Part shown: one piece after another, positions 33,920 to 45,689 of the stretch
Position numbering within the stretch: position 1 is the first letter of the stretch
How the letters are laid out: the number at the start of each line of letters is the position of its first letter
DNA from: Owenia fusiformis
Taxonomy: Eukaryota > Annelida > Polychaeta > Sabellida > Oweniidae
NCBI GenBank assembly: GCA_903813345.2
Contig: CAIIXF020000008.1
Location: 11,683,278 to 11,747,277, forward strand
Direction of reading: 5' to 3'
Length of the DNA: 64,000 nt
The notes under the pieces: generated by a model
The model's database searches: none
Seen by the model: only the letters and a program-made list of their open reading frames with translations
Told to the model about the DNA's origin: nothing
Program-made: the position numbers and the translations under genes

Positions 33920-34594
33920 GTGAGTATCTAATAATCCCCCTCATTTGAAAATAATCTTTGAGCCATCTTGAAATACCTATGAAAATGAAAATAGTTATTA
34001 AAATTGAGGAATAAAATTTTACTTCAATTTTTGATGTAAAAATATAAGAAACATGTATATAAAAGTGGTAAATAGTTATTTTAAAGAAATTTTAGATTCA
34101 TGTGAAGGAAATTTTTTCACAGGTTTTCTAATAATGGAAAAATCATGTGTACCATGTAATCGATGATTATCTATTACTACCATGCATTATTGAACTCAGT
34201 AATTATATGAGGCAAGGGTACACTGTACACTTTTTAATCAACAATAATGTAATTTAAATTACAAAAAAAAAATTAATATTTTGGGTTACTAAGCACTTTT
34301 TATATTTTTTTCCAAATAAAAAATTAAAATCATGCATAATGAATCCTATTTATAAGCTTGTAAAATTCATCTGAAACTTCATTGTGGGAAATATTTTCTA
34401 TTGATTCAAGCTAATATTCATGATTTCAATTTTAGCTAGCCAAGGACTTGTTCAGAATTATTACCAAACTTTCGTATTCCAAAGAATAATCATTCTAACC
34501 TCTGTAGCTCTACTGTAAAATATACCTTGACCATGTGACATCAGTACCCATTATACTTTTTCTACACATTATTTATTATCTATGTTTGTTTCAA

Positions 34595-34864
34595 GAGTTT
34601 GAAGACTATTGCCTTGATGATATTGCAGTTCACATGAACATGTTACATCTAAGTGATGCCTTTGGACTTACTGCAACAACACAAGTAGATTTAATGAAAA
34701 GTAAACGGCACGCAGAGTATAGACTTTTTGTTCTGTGGAGGCATGGGATGCTAACCCAAAAAGATTGAAGAGTAGTACCAAGTTGTTCCTGCCCAAGGAT
34801 CAGGAGCAAATTCCCTGATGTAACAGGACATTATACAGGGTTGAAAGCAGGAACTATGTTTTAG
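34595..34864 (+). pseudogene. P2X7-type domain, second exon, copy a
   Basis: This is the C-terminal half of the P2X7 cytosolic ballast-type domain: KSKRHAEYRLFVLWRHGMLT, then VVPSCSCPRIRSKFPD and GHYTGLK before a TAG. Human P2X7 has RHCAYRCYATWR, ILPSCCRWRIRKEFP and GQYSGF at the same positions. Two lesions are visible against copy b: the acceptor CAG has become CAA, and a CGA (Arg) codon has become TGA at about 34766. In vertebrate P2X7 this domain binds zinc and guanine nucleotide below the channel; in invertebrates it usually occurs without a channel. No P2X transmembrane region is present here. Confidence 0.85.
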
Positions 34865-36144
34865 TATATAAATGAGAACTGTGGAGAATTATATGCACTG
34901 TTTTTTCTAAACTGTAGGATATGAAAATGATTTTTATTGCATGTATGCCAATTTCTCAACTATACACATTTCTTAATCCCTAGAATTTTCTCTTTAAGGA
35001 ATTTCCCATAGAAGTCCAATGGTACAGTTCCAAGCAGATTCTGAGATAACAGGAAAGTAAAGCTTTAATACACACCTTATTCAATTGTTTTGGTTTATAA
35101 AGCAACCCAAAAAGGTGTGTGTAAAACAATTTATGTTTTTCAATATTTTCAATATTTTGTTGTGTGCAGTGTAATATTTGCCATTTTTGTTTTTCACACC
35201 TGGAGAGAAATTCAGGAAAAAGGAACTTTTGTAACGGTAGTGACAATGTGCAGCATAGAAACTATATTTCTACATCTACCAGATATTATATTTATACATC
35301 AACTGCCAAGGCAACAAAGTGCTGATCAGAACATCGAGGCATAGTCAGTCAATCTTAAACATTTGGTTTCCAAGTATAATTTTGATAATTTCTTGGATTA
35401 AGCTTTACAAGATAAATTAGTATTAATTGTACAAAAGACACTCAATTTAAAGAAGCAAAGGATATAGCAATATCATTTGACTGGCACCGAAATGACAGAT
35501 CTGGAAAATATACAAATCAACAGAGTAGGAAAACTCAGAAATACCTGAACAATAGTAAATCATGTTTTAATTGCATGTGGGTTCAGATGAACGACTGCCA
35601 GATAAATGCTGATATAGATAGCATACATGTTATAAATGCAAGTCTAGAAAATATTAAGCAAGAGCATTGTAAGCCTAATAGCAATAAACATCACCAGTGT
35701 ATGCATTATGTAAGCAAAGAGGAGTGCTCAACATCACAATGGGATAACCCCCGGACTAGGTGATTTCGAACATCTCGGCTCCAAGAAGCCCGAATGTTGA
35801 CCAATGACAGCTCTTCATTTCCCATCTTGAGTGACATGTGACTGCAGAGATGGTCCTCGAGATAAGTCGAGATGAGTCACGTGATTCAATCTCAGCAGTC
35901 ATACGATCAAAATTTTCAGAAAAAATGTGCTTCTAAACATTTGAAATTAAAGTTGATTTTACGTCGGATGTAGTCTTGATTTCATGATAATTTCTATGGG
36001 AAAGGTAAGATAGTATTTATATCCTTAAAATGTGTATGTTTAAAAACAAGATTGGATATAATTTGTCTAAGATCATGAGTTTTGTTGCAAAAACTTTTGA
36101 CAAGTCAAGTCAATCAACACTCAGCACCCCCTTTACCTAATTTG

Positions 36145-36655
36145 TATTTCGCCCATACGCTTATCATTTGGAGAAACATCTCATCCCAGATGTAGGAAGA
36201 GTCAACTCACTGCTGCTGGTCGCCATCCTACAGTGAGGAAAGTGCTCGATGTTGACACCTACTATCTGATTGGGACAGAGAGGGTTATGTGTCTATCATG
36301 CAGACACCAGTGGTGTGGTTGGAGCTTGGTGATGTTAAATCAGCTTGAAGCACATAGGAGGTTATTCCCCTGTGTCCTGACCTACAGATATGCGTGTGAC
36401 ATCAAAATAATTCACAAACTCGGAGACAGGAAAATTGGAAATGGCCCATCGTGAACAATAAACAACATAAGAGAACAACATAAGAGAACAACACAGTGAG
36501 GAGTATCTGCATCGAATAATGCACTACTCAACAGATTGTGAAGAGTTTGTGAACTCACCATTTGTACCTCAAACATTCACAGAGCCTCCTCCTCATCGAG
36601 TACTTCCAACCAGCAAGTGGATCATGAGTCTTCTTGCAAGATATTCTCACTTATG
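36145..36655 (+). pseudogene. DUF6729-like transposase-type domain, copy a
   Basis: The frame reads HPRCRKSQLTAAGRHPTVRK, then VLDVDTYYLIGTERVMCLSC and, further on, HRRLFPCVLTYRYACDIKII followed by IGNGPS. This Cys-rich block (LT..G, VLD.D..Y, C..C, QL..HR..FP..LTY..ACD, GNG.S) is the hallmark of the domain I know as DUF6729, found in large transposase-like proteins of fish and invertebrates. The frame is broken by CGA to TGA at about 36451 (copy b keeps CGA) and by a tandem repeat of ACATAAGAGAACA. A further segment, MHYSTDCEEFVNSPFVPQTF and so on, follows and ends at 36655. An unrecognised Cys/His-rich frame at 35575-35763 may be an upstream part. Confidence 0.7.
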
Positions 36656-37375
36656 AACCCAATAAACAAATATATACTGTAATTGTAAGTTTTATTACAC
36701 TAGCTATTTGCTAAATATTGGTTTAAAACAGTTAGATTTACATTTAGAAGGAAAATGTGTTGATGATGATAATGATAGAAAATGTTCCTTATCGTTGAGA
36801 AATTAATCAATTGTTACAATCAAGAATATTCAACAGGAATTTATTTAGAACTCATTTTTGCTTGACAAATAGTTCTTCAGTAATAATTATATGTACAGGC
36901 AACAGATAGTGTAGATCGCACACTTAGACAACATTTAATTTGTTTCAAAATAGACATATGACATCCCAGTGATAACTTGTTACTTAATGCAAAGATAAAC
37001 ATGTAAAAGCTTTTTAAATCCCAGTGATTTAAATGAAAAGTCAATATTATTTAATTTCGTTAATTGTTCTTCCAATATAAGCCATACATTCTGTTTATGT
37101 AGTTTTTGTATTGCAAGGGATAACCCAAGCAGACACCATTAATGCTTCATTTGAAACTTTCCTTGAATTAACCTAATGAACTTCAGCAAGTTTAGTAGCC
37201 CGAGCAAAAGAGCGAAAGAAATTTAATTATTTCAGTTGGTTGTAGATGGGATGGAGGGAGAAAAATATTATCATTTAGGGTGGCTTATAATCCTATCTAA
37301 AAACGACACCATCATTGGACCAATGGCTAAATGACAAGTATATATTCTTTAAAAAATACAGTGCTTGATTTGCAG

Positions 37376-37619
37376 ATGAATCAACAGATCCAGAATGCTG
37401 CATCAAGCCTGGAAAGCAGTCTGCGGAATCTTAGTGGCCATTCATTCGTGGGTAGTTTGAATACTGTTTTCCCTCAAAACGGGATCCTCATTTCAGCCAC
37501 CGCTCGAACCACCCCAACCTGGCGAAGTACAATAAGACCTCGGTATTTATCTGTGCAGATAACAGCTATTGTATCCACTTCTGGACTGTTCTCAAACGAT
37601 GCAAAGAAAGAGGGACTAG
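37376..37619 (+). other. Exon-like segment, unknown
   Basis: The segment lies between a GATTTGCAG acceptor and a GACTAG|GTATAT donor. One frame, after a TAG, reads EYCFPSKRDPHFSHRSNHPN and then FICADNSYCIHFWTVLKRC, which looks coding. Another frame is open throughout but has a less protein-like composition. I cannot name a family. It lies between the two copies of the P2X7/DUF6729 module. Confidence 0.3.
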
Positions 37620-38415
37620 GTATATTCAATTGTGAATATTTTGTATTGTCTTCCGACAAGTTTCTTATTCTGTATATTTTCAGTTTCACAACAATACAAG
37701 TATCATATATTGCAAAATAAATTAAGAATTCATATGTACAATATAGATGCACATGGGTTTAGTTTCTAGCCTTATCTTATTCTATCCACATCACATTCAA
37801 GTTGTACTATGGGGTATTCAATCTAATCATACAGTCTCGTTGCACTTCATGGACACTTAGTATCACTGACGTTTAACGTAGCCCGGGCATCCTTTTCCGT
37901 AACGTTAAGATCATGAACCAACATGAACATCTAATGGGGTTTGGTGAATTCTAGAGATCATTAATTTGATATATTTGTCAACTACAAATGCTTTGAGTGG
38001 GCTTTTATTCATATTGGTAAAATAGATTGGTAAAAAATGATATAAGAAAGGTTCATGGAGCATGTTACGTAGACTAAAAGAGGTAATGTTAACATTAATG
38101 TTATCATGATGCTTTTGTAATGTACAAGTAAAACAGTTTGACAGATCGACTGAAATCTTTTAACAAACTTTTCTTATATAACATTTTCGTTGAACGCCAG
38201 TGTGTATGTTCTAAAACTAACTGTAAAAAGTTTCTCTAAAATAACATTATGTCCGAAAACTATACTTTCTTTACAATTTCTTGTATATGATTTTCAATCT
38301 GCGCGCCAAACCAAATGCAGCCCCTCCATAGCTGTGTACGAAGGGAGGAATTGCTACTAGTATTTCCCTTTGCCTTTTTGTCTCTTATTGAGATTGTGTA
38401 TTGTTTGATTATTAG

Positions 38416-38682
38416 GTACCGCTTCCAATGAAACAGCAGATGGAAGGAGAAGAAAGAGTTCCAAATTGCCTCTGTCCTGGGGGGAAAGAGGACTTAGAAA
38501 ACCATATTCTAGGAACATTCCCATGGCTGAGTGCGTTCAGGTTTGGCGTTGTGATGAGCAACAATAACAAAATTACCCTGCTTCCACCTGATATAAATAC
38601 ACCGGCGAAAATTAAGGCATGGAGGAAGTTGAAGTGCCCAAAGGGAAAGCTATTTGTTATTCCAGTAGGTGGACTAAAAGAG
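38416..38682 (+). CDS. Orphan exon, unknown function
   Basis: A 267-nt exon is open in phase 0 at both ends, between a GATTATTAG acceptor and an AAAAGAG|GTAATG donor. It contains NCLCPGGKEDLENHILGTFP, a hydrophobic FRFGVVMSNNNKITLLPPDI segment, and KAWRKLKCPKGKLFVIPVGG. The codon use and splice sites look genuine. It sits about 220 bp upstream of the intact P2X7-type exon of copy b, which begins in phase 1, so direct splicing would not keep frame. I do not recognise it. Confidence 0.45.
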
Positions 38683-38903
38683 GTAATGTCAACTTTCACT
38701 GTCTTGCTCTATTGACCAGAAAAGATGTGGATTTTTCTTTATTTACTTGCACTCTATGTGGCTTGCTCTGTTTACCCTTGTATTTCGTAATGAATTCATT
38801 ATCCTTGTCCCTTCTATTTTTATATGAATTCTTACGTCTTGCTCTATTGATTGAATAATTAATAAAAATTTCAATTAACTAAATGTGATACATGTTATTT
38901 CAG

Positions 38904-39049
38904 ATACAGACATTCCTTGGTGGTGTATCTGTACCAGGTGTCGCTGGATGAGTACACCACCCCATCCCACCCCTGCTGAAGAAAATGACCTAGATCCAAA
39001 TGATGTATGCTGTCATATGCCACCTGATGACTGTCTCAGCATTATGCCT
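38904..39049 (+). CDS. P2X7-type domain, first exon, copy b (intact)
   Basis: An intact 146-nt exon lies between a TTATTTCAG acceptor and a GTGAGT donor. It encodes IPWWCICTRCRWMSTPPHP, then an acidic stretch and DVCCHMPPDDCLSIMP. The pattern W-C-x-C-x-x-C, P-P, C-C and D-C is the zinc-binding first half of the P2X7 ballast-type domain (human: VWCQCGSC ... LEELCCRKKPGAC). In vertebrates this domain forms the cytosolic ballast of the ATP-gated channel P2X7; here it is a stand-alone copy with no channel segments. It pairs with the second exon at 42913-43344, separated by two inserted sequences. Confidence 0.85.
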
Positions 39050-39207
39050 GTGAGTATCTAATAATCCCCCTCATTTAAAAATAATTTTTGAGCCATCTTG
39101 AAATACCTATGAAAATGAAAATAGTTATTAAAATTGTTGAATAAAATTTTACTTCAACTTTTAATGTAAAAATATAAGAAAAAAGTGGAAAATATTTATT
39201 TTAAAGA

Positions 39208-40960
39208 AAGAACATGTCTATTTAACAGACTATTGGTCCACTTAGACTTTTTCTGAACAACTCATTATTCCATTTACTTTTAAAACCGATTGCAAGTTGT
39301 AGATAAACCTTTCTTCTTGAGATGTGCAATTTCAAAAAGTGGCATAAGTTCTCTGTTTCTTTGAAAAATTGGCAGTAAGAACCCCTATCACAAGGCTGTC
39401 TGAATATGGGTACACATTATGTTTACCATCAAAATAATATCAAAACTTATCATTATATAGAATTTAATATATGGAACATATGGCATACAAGTATTCGGAG
39501 AAGAAAATTGACAACATCTAGCGATATATGTAGTTTACATATGCAAATCTAGAAAATATTGTCATTTTTCGTTCACTTTGTTATCAAGTTTTATCATGGT
39601 GCTCATTCCCTTTCATTGAAAAGTTAACTGTCAGCCCACTCTGTATAATGCAGAGACTGTAAAGTAGCTTCTCTGCAAATATCATTTTTATGGGAGTTTG
39701 GGCTCACCACTAAAACTTAACTTTTGTGATGAAAATTAGCCTGACTGGTTTATGTTTTCAATATGGCTGCTAACCTGGGCATACATGTACACTACATAAC
39801 TGCATGTACAGATTAGGCCATCCAAAATTAATTATATGTTGGCATTCTGATGAAGAGCCTTATATTAAAAACTACAAAACCTTCATTTATTTTAAGGGTT
39901 TTATATATTATTTCAGAGTGAAAATGCAATAACACATTGTGCCAAAGCAAGTAACACACCTCTTGAGTTCAGATGACCTTGATAACGAAGTTTATATACA
40001 TGTCGTTTTTAATCAATCTTGGAACTCATTGCGCTACAATATAATCCAAGATCACAATTATCTTTGTCATTTATATACATTACAAGTAGAGAGTACATGG
40101 GGACATTTTGATTTTTCTGAAAACATAGAATTTAGTGACATTATTATAAGAAAATATTTGAATGGCTTAAGTGTTTTTCTAAATAGGGAATAAGTAGAAA
40201 TTATTTTAGGCAATCCTTTGAGTGTCATGCCATTCATACATGATGCTGCCTTATATTTTATGATATATATTGAGAGAGGATTTCTCTGAATTATTTGTGT
40301 TTCAAATATGGGAACTGCAAATTGGCAAATAACTTTAAAAGTAAGTGTACATTCAAACTTTTTAATTTCAAATATAACTATTTAGAATATGGCAAACATG
40401 TTTAGAAAACTGGCGAGAAGCAATTGAAATAAGAAAATCCATTCTTTTTGAAGTGCCCTTTTTGTGCATTTAATTTCAGTCATTTTATCCCAATTGCCCA
40501 TGGGCATTTATAATAATAATCACATACCAACTCTTAAAACATGCTTAGGATACTGTTAGAGTCTCAAAAGGCACCAAGAACATTCATTTTTGAAACAAGA
40601 AAATTTAGTCCCCCTAAAAATGCCCATATCAGTATTTATTCTCAAGATTTTCAGGTAATTGCCCGTGATAATTTATTTAAAATTTTTTTTATTTCTATTC
40701 ACATGTCTAATTATCAGTCACAATCAAAATAAAGCCAATTGCTCTCATTTCTTGGATTAGAAACAGTAAAATTTTGACAAAAATAGCAACTCTCAAAGTT
40801 GACCTTTAAATCACCAAAGTGTCAAGGATAAATGTCAAAACTCTCAGAAATCACATTTTAGGTAATGAGTCATACTTCCTCTTCAATTCCATGTCAATAT
40901 ATACTTGTTTTGTAGGGGGGCTAAAAGAGGGGTTTACTGCCACCTGTCCTTTTACATTTA
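39208..40960. other. Extra DNA in copy b relative to copy a
   Basis: Copy a runs straight from TTATTTTAAAGAAA to TGTGAAGGAAATTTTTTC, whereas copy b has about 1.75 kb between them. I found no inverted ends or protein family. Short frames (39939-40193, 40541-40732) are unsupported. Confidence 0.5.
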
Positions 40961-41202
40961 TGTGAAGGAAATTTTTTCACAGGTTTTCTAATAATGGAAA
41001 ATCAAGTGTGCCGTGTAATCAATGATTATACTTCCATGCATTATTGAACTCAGTAATTATATGAGGCAAGGGTACACTGTACACTTTGTAATCAATAATG
41101 TAATTTAAATTGCAATTTTTTTTTAATATTTTGGGTTACTAAGCACTTTTTATATTTTTTTCCAAATGGACACAACTTTTATTGCTTAAAAATCATGCAT
41201 AA

Positions 41203-42658
41203 CTAGACTTTGGAAATTGAACGAAGTTCAATTTCAGACTCCAGATTTAGACCTTTTTTAGCCGAGTCATCCAGAATAAGCCGAGTCATCCAGAAAAAGA
41301 TGGATGGATAAAATAGGAAGGTAGGATAGGATAGAATAGGAAGGAACGATAGGATAGAATAAGAAAGAAGGATAGGATAGAACAGAATAGTTAGAAAGGA
41401 TATGATAAGAGAGGATAGGAAGGATAGGAAGGAAAAGATACAAAGGAAGGATAGATAGGAAGGATAGGATAGGATAAGATCAGATAGGAAGGATGGATGA
41501 ATTTTTCAATATTTCCTTCTCTACTCTTGACTTTCTATCAGGATACCATCAGATCGATTTTCCGAAATTTCAAAACCCCTTACCTCCGGACCAGAAGTCG
41601 GATCGAAATTTGATTTAAAGATTCGGATTCCTGACAAAATTCTACTCCTAATCCATAACTCATACGTTAAATTTGGCGAATTTTAGTTTTGACCTACTTT
41701 TCGGACACGCCATAACTTCGGAACCGGAAGTCGGATCGAAATTTAGTTTGCAGATTCTGATTTCTGAGACAATTCTACCCTTAATTCATAACTCATATGT
41801 TAAATTTGGAGAACTTTTTATTTTGGCCTACTTTCCGGACACCATATCTCAAAAGTGGGTCAAAATACTCTCTGACGGCAAAAGGCTAACACTATTAGCA
41901 CACTCTTGGCTACATGTATACACAATTTCAAAGAATATAATTAAAGTGTAGTGTCAGAATCGCAAAAATGAGGAAAACCTTTGGATTTGACCTAGATTTT
42001 GACCTAGGTATTTTGGTGTCAAAATTTTGAAGCTAGATGGCTTTTGAGGTCCCCTTCTTTTAAAAGCTTTCATTAAATTAAGCTGAACTCAGTCTATATT
42101 TCGTATTTCTCACTTCAAAAAATTTTTTTTCCCATTGACTTAACATGGGCACCAAATTTAGCGATTTTTGAGCTTTCAAAACGCCATAACTTCCGAACCA
42201 AGTCTGACCTAAATCTGGTTTGCAGATTCGGATTCCTGAGATCATTCTGCACTAATTTGATAACTCGCATGTTGAATTTGGAGAACTTTTTGTTCTGATC
42301 TACTTTCCGGACGCCATATCTCAAAATCGGTAACAGTAATCAAAAATCTGATGGCACACTTATGAAAGGGCTGTCTCTAAGCTACATGATGAAAAAAAGA
42401 CAAAGTTGTTTCGATAAATAACGACGAAGATAATATACGGAAGGTTGAAAATGTAAGATTTGACCTAGTTCTTGACCTTTGACCTAGATAAAAAATTGAC
42501 CCAATTTCCGAGAAACTAGATACTGGACCTAAATTGACCATATACAGGTCTTGACTCAATGTCTTCTGACTACTGAGAAAACATGTAGAGAATAATAATA
42601 AAGAAGAAGAAGAAGAATACTGACAAAAGCTATAGACTCCAGATTTACATCTGGAGTC
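41203..42658. mobile_element. 1.46-kb Helitron/Helentron-like insertion in copy b
   Basis: Copy a has the empty site CATGCATAATGAATCC. In copy b the same site is split by about 1,456 bp. Read in reverse complement, the element begins TTAGACTCCAG with a hairpin (GACTCCAGAT / ATCTGGAGTC) and ends with a 10-bp hairpin GAAATTGAACTTCGTTCAAT, a few bases, then CTAG followed by T. Hairpins near the ends, a CTAG|T terminus and no unambiguous target duplication fit a non-autonomous Helitron or Helentron. A TA/TAA duplication and a TIR element is the alternative. Inside are a (GGATA)n-type microsatellite and three diverged tandem units. Confidence 0.65.
41280..41510. repeat. GGATA/AGGAAGGAT microsatellite-like tract
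   Basis: Purine-only runs of GGATAGGATA, GGAAGGATAG and variants inside the Helitron-like element. Confidence 0.9.
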
Positions 42659-42912
42659 TAATGAATCCTATTTGTATGCTTGTAAAATTCATCTGAAACT
42701 TCATTGTGGGAAATGTTTTCTATTGATTCAAGCTAATATTCATGATTTCAATTTTAGCCAAGGACTTGTACAGAATTATTATCAAACTTTCGTATTCCAA
42801 AGAATAATCATTCTAACCTCTGTAGCTCTACTGTAAAATATACCTTGACCATGTGACATCAGTACCCATTATACTTTTTCTACATATTATTTATTATCTA
42901 TGTTTGTTGCAG

Positions 42913-43344
42913 GAGTTTGAAGCCTATTGCCTTGATGATATGGCAGTTCACAAGAACATGTTATATCAAAGTGATGCCTTTGGACTTAACGCAACAATGC
43001 AAGTAGACTTAATGAAAAGCAAACGACACGCAGCGTATAGACGTTTTGTTCTGTGGAGGCATGGGATGCTTACCCAAAAAGATCGAAGAGTAGTACCAAG
43101 TTGTTCCTGCGTAAGGATCAGGAGCAAATTCCCTGAATGCCTTTGGACTTAATGCAACAACGCAAGTAGAGTTAATGAAAGCAAACGGCACGCAGCGTAT
43201 ACACTTCTTGTTCTGTTGAGGCATGGGATGTTAACCCAAAAAGATCGAAGAGTAGTACCAAGTTGTTCCTGCGTAAGGATCAGGAGCAAATTCCCTGATG
43301 TAACAGGACATTATACAGGGTTCAAAGCAGAAACTATGTTTTAG
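42913..43344 (+). pseudogene. P2X7-type domain, second exon, copy b (tandem duplication)
   Basis: After a good TTTGTTGCAG acceptor the exon reads EFEAYCLDDMAVHKNMLYQS, then SKRHAAYRRFVLWRHGMLTQ and RRVVPSCSCVRIRSKFP, the C-terminal half of the P2X7 ballast-type domain. At 43137 the sequence jumps back: bases from 42974 are repeated with a 163-bp period, so the frame shifts and ends early. The second unit has further small indels (GAAAGC against GAAAAGC, CTGTTGAGG against CTGTGGAGG) but keeps the natural end GHYTGFKAETMF and a TAG at 43342. Before the duplication this copy lacked the nonsense mutation seen in copy a. Confidence 0.85.
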
Positions 43345-43859
43345 TATATAAATGAGAACTGTGAAAAATTATATGCATTGTTTTTTCTAAACTGTAGGAT
43401 ATGAAAATGATTTTTGTTCCATGTTTGCCAATAATTTCTTAAAATGTGTCAACTATACACATTCCTTAATCCCTAGAATTTTCTCTTTAAGGAATTTCCC
43501 ATAGAAATCCAACGGTACAGTTCCAAGCAGATTCTGAGATAACAGGAAAGTAAATCTTTAATACACACCTTATTCAGTTGTTTTGGTTTATATAGCAACC
43601 CAAAAAGGTGCGTGTAAAACATTTATGTTCTTCAATATTTTGTTGTGTGCAGTGTAATATTTGCCATTCTTGTTTTTTACAACTTGAGAGAAATTCAGGA
43701 AAAGGAACTTTTGTAACGGTAGTGACAATGTGCAGCATAGAAACTATATTTCTACATCTGCCAGATATTATATTTATACATCAACTGCCAAGGCAACAAA
43801 GTGCTGATCAGGACATTGAGGCATAGTCAGTCAATCTTAAACATTTGGTATGTTTGGTA

Positions 43860-45070
43860 TGTACACTGCTGCTGGTCTCCATCCTACAGTGAGGACACCT
43901 ACTATCTGATTGGGACAGAGAGGGTTATGTGTCCATCATGCAGACACCAGTGGTGTGGTTGGAGCTTGGTGATGTTAAATCAGCTTGATGAAGCACATAG
44001 GAGGTTATTCCCCTGTGTCCTGACCTACAGATATGCGTGTGACATCAGAATAATTCACAAACTAGGAGACAGGAAAATTGGAAATGGCCCATCGCGAACA
44101 ATAAACAACATAAGAGAACAACACAGTGAGGAGTATCTGCAAGATATTCACACTTGTCTACCAGAGACCAAGGCCAAAATGACCTCAACATTTGGCAATA
44201 TCTTAAAGCTAGACTCGACCAAAAAGACTGCCAAGAAATTGAGAGGAGCAGCTGGTGGCACTGCCTGTTGGGCCACTGATTTGGGCAATAAAAACTCGTC
44301 TACCAGAGACCAAGGCCAAAATGACCTCAACATTTGGCAATATCTTAAAGCTAGACTCGACCAAAAAGACTGCCAAGAAATTGAGAGGAGCAGCTGGTGG
44401 CACTGCCTGTTGGGCCACTGATGTGGGCAATAAAAAAGGTGAGGTGCTTAATGTTGTACTCACATGAAGTGAAGGGAATGATCTAAAGGACCTGGCTACA
44501 GGACTTGTAAAAAGATACGCGCTAAGTTAATGTCCCTAGATCAAAAGTGATGTATGTAGATAGGGGCTGCTGCAAGATAGCAAAGGCACTGCTCTACACA
44601 ACCTGTTTTCCCCTTGGGATTTTACACTGAGGCTTGACATATGGCACTTTATGAGGTTTACCAAGAGAGTACAGACAGAATCACACCTTCTGTACATTTC
44701 TTTCACAACTATCTGGTGCAATTTTTGTGTGGGATGAAGAGGATGTCAGCCTGCTGCGGAAGGCCAAAAGGCAGCAACTGAATCTTCCAGGTCTGTCAGA
44801 TTTTGATATTGACAGAAAGATCAGTTCTGCTGCTGAGATGGCACTGCATTGTAGGAGAGTTACCAGAGGAGTTCAAGAAACAAGAAACAACATCCTGGAT
44901 CTGATAACTACTCTAGATGGTCCTGCTGGAGTTTGGGAATGCCATTATTTCAAACTGACAGGATTTAGGCTGTATGGCAAAACCAGAAGAAACGTATCCC
45001 CTGCTTGCAAGACCCCTGTAGTATTAAGCTGTACACAGAAACTGGTAGCATTAGGGTATTCAAAATAATG
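43860..45070 (+). pseudogene. DUF6729-like transposase-type gene, copy b
   Basis: This is the longest copy. In order: VMCPSCRHQWCGWSLVMLNQ, HRRLFPCVLTYRYACDIRII, NNIREQHSEEYLQDI, then KMTSTFGNILKLDSTKKTAK and GAAGGTACWATDVGNKKGEV, then YVDRGCC, RLDIWHFMRFTKRVQTESHL, WDEEDVSLLRKAKRQQL, MALHCRRVTRGVQET and CLQDPCSIKLYTETGS. I recognise this series from DUF6729-containing transposase-like proteins; the conserved acidic residues in YVDR and RLDIWHF are plausible catalytic positions. Damage: the first part of the DUF6729 block is deleted at about 43860, a 142-bp segment is duplicated (44156 and 44298), and several frameshifts and stops follow. It is clearly non-functional. Confidence 0.75.
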
Positions 45071-45431
45071 TTAATGTCAAACTGACATAACCCAATTATT
45101 TTGAAATTCTAAAAATGGCATCCATTTTATACATGTAATTGTATTTAGTTTGCTATATTTAGAAAACCTATAGAGCTATTTTTATACATAAACATTTTAT
45201 ATTGCCCAATTATTTGGAATTTCCATAAATGGATCCATTTTATACATGTAATTGTATTTATTTTGATATATTTAGAAAAACTATAGAGCGATTTTTGTAC
45301 ATAAAACTTATTAGCACGAAAATTGTTTTCAGACAATATGCCCAATAAGGAAAGAAATTTAGCAACTATGATGATATCCTGCCTCAACCTTGCAGTTATC
45401 TAGTAAGCATTAGTCCTACTCAGAGTTCTAG

Positions 45432-45653
45432 ATGGGACAGTCCTTGCCATTTCTATGGCATGTCAAGGCAATTTACTTGGGTATGTGGATTACAATCCAA
45501 ACAAATGATATGGATGGTGACAATTGCAAAGGATTCAGACACGTGGCATACAGGCACTTTGTCTTCTGGGAAGGGGGCAAACTTGGAGTTGGATATCATG
45601 TTGTCATTCCAAGCTACTGTTTACAATCTACTCGTAGCAAAAATTACACATGA
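45432..45653 (+). pseudogene. Third P2X7-type C-terminal fragment
   Basis: An open frame holds FRHVAYRHFVFWEGGKLGVG and YHVVIPSYCLQSTRSKNYT. The R-H-x-A-Y-R, W-x-x-G-x-L-G and V-I-P-S-(C) positions match the second half of the P2X7 ballast-type domain, in a version different from copies a and b. The second Cys of PSC-C is changed to Tyr and the FP.x.G.Y.GF end is lost, so it is a fragment. It follows the DUF6729-like pseudogene in the same orientation. Confidence 0.65.
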
Positions 45654-45689
45654 AGATTAACCACAAAATTAGCCCATACCAACTTACCC

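Noticed and set aside
32716-45653. A P2X7 channel gene
   Set aside because: Only the cytosolic ballast-type domain is present. No transmembrane segments or Cys-rich ectodomain of a P2X receptor are found.
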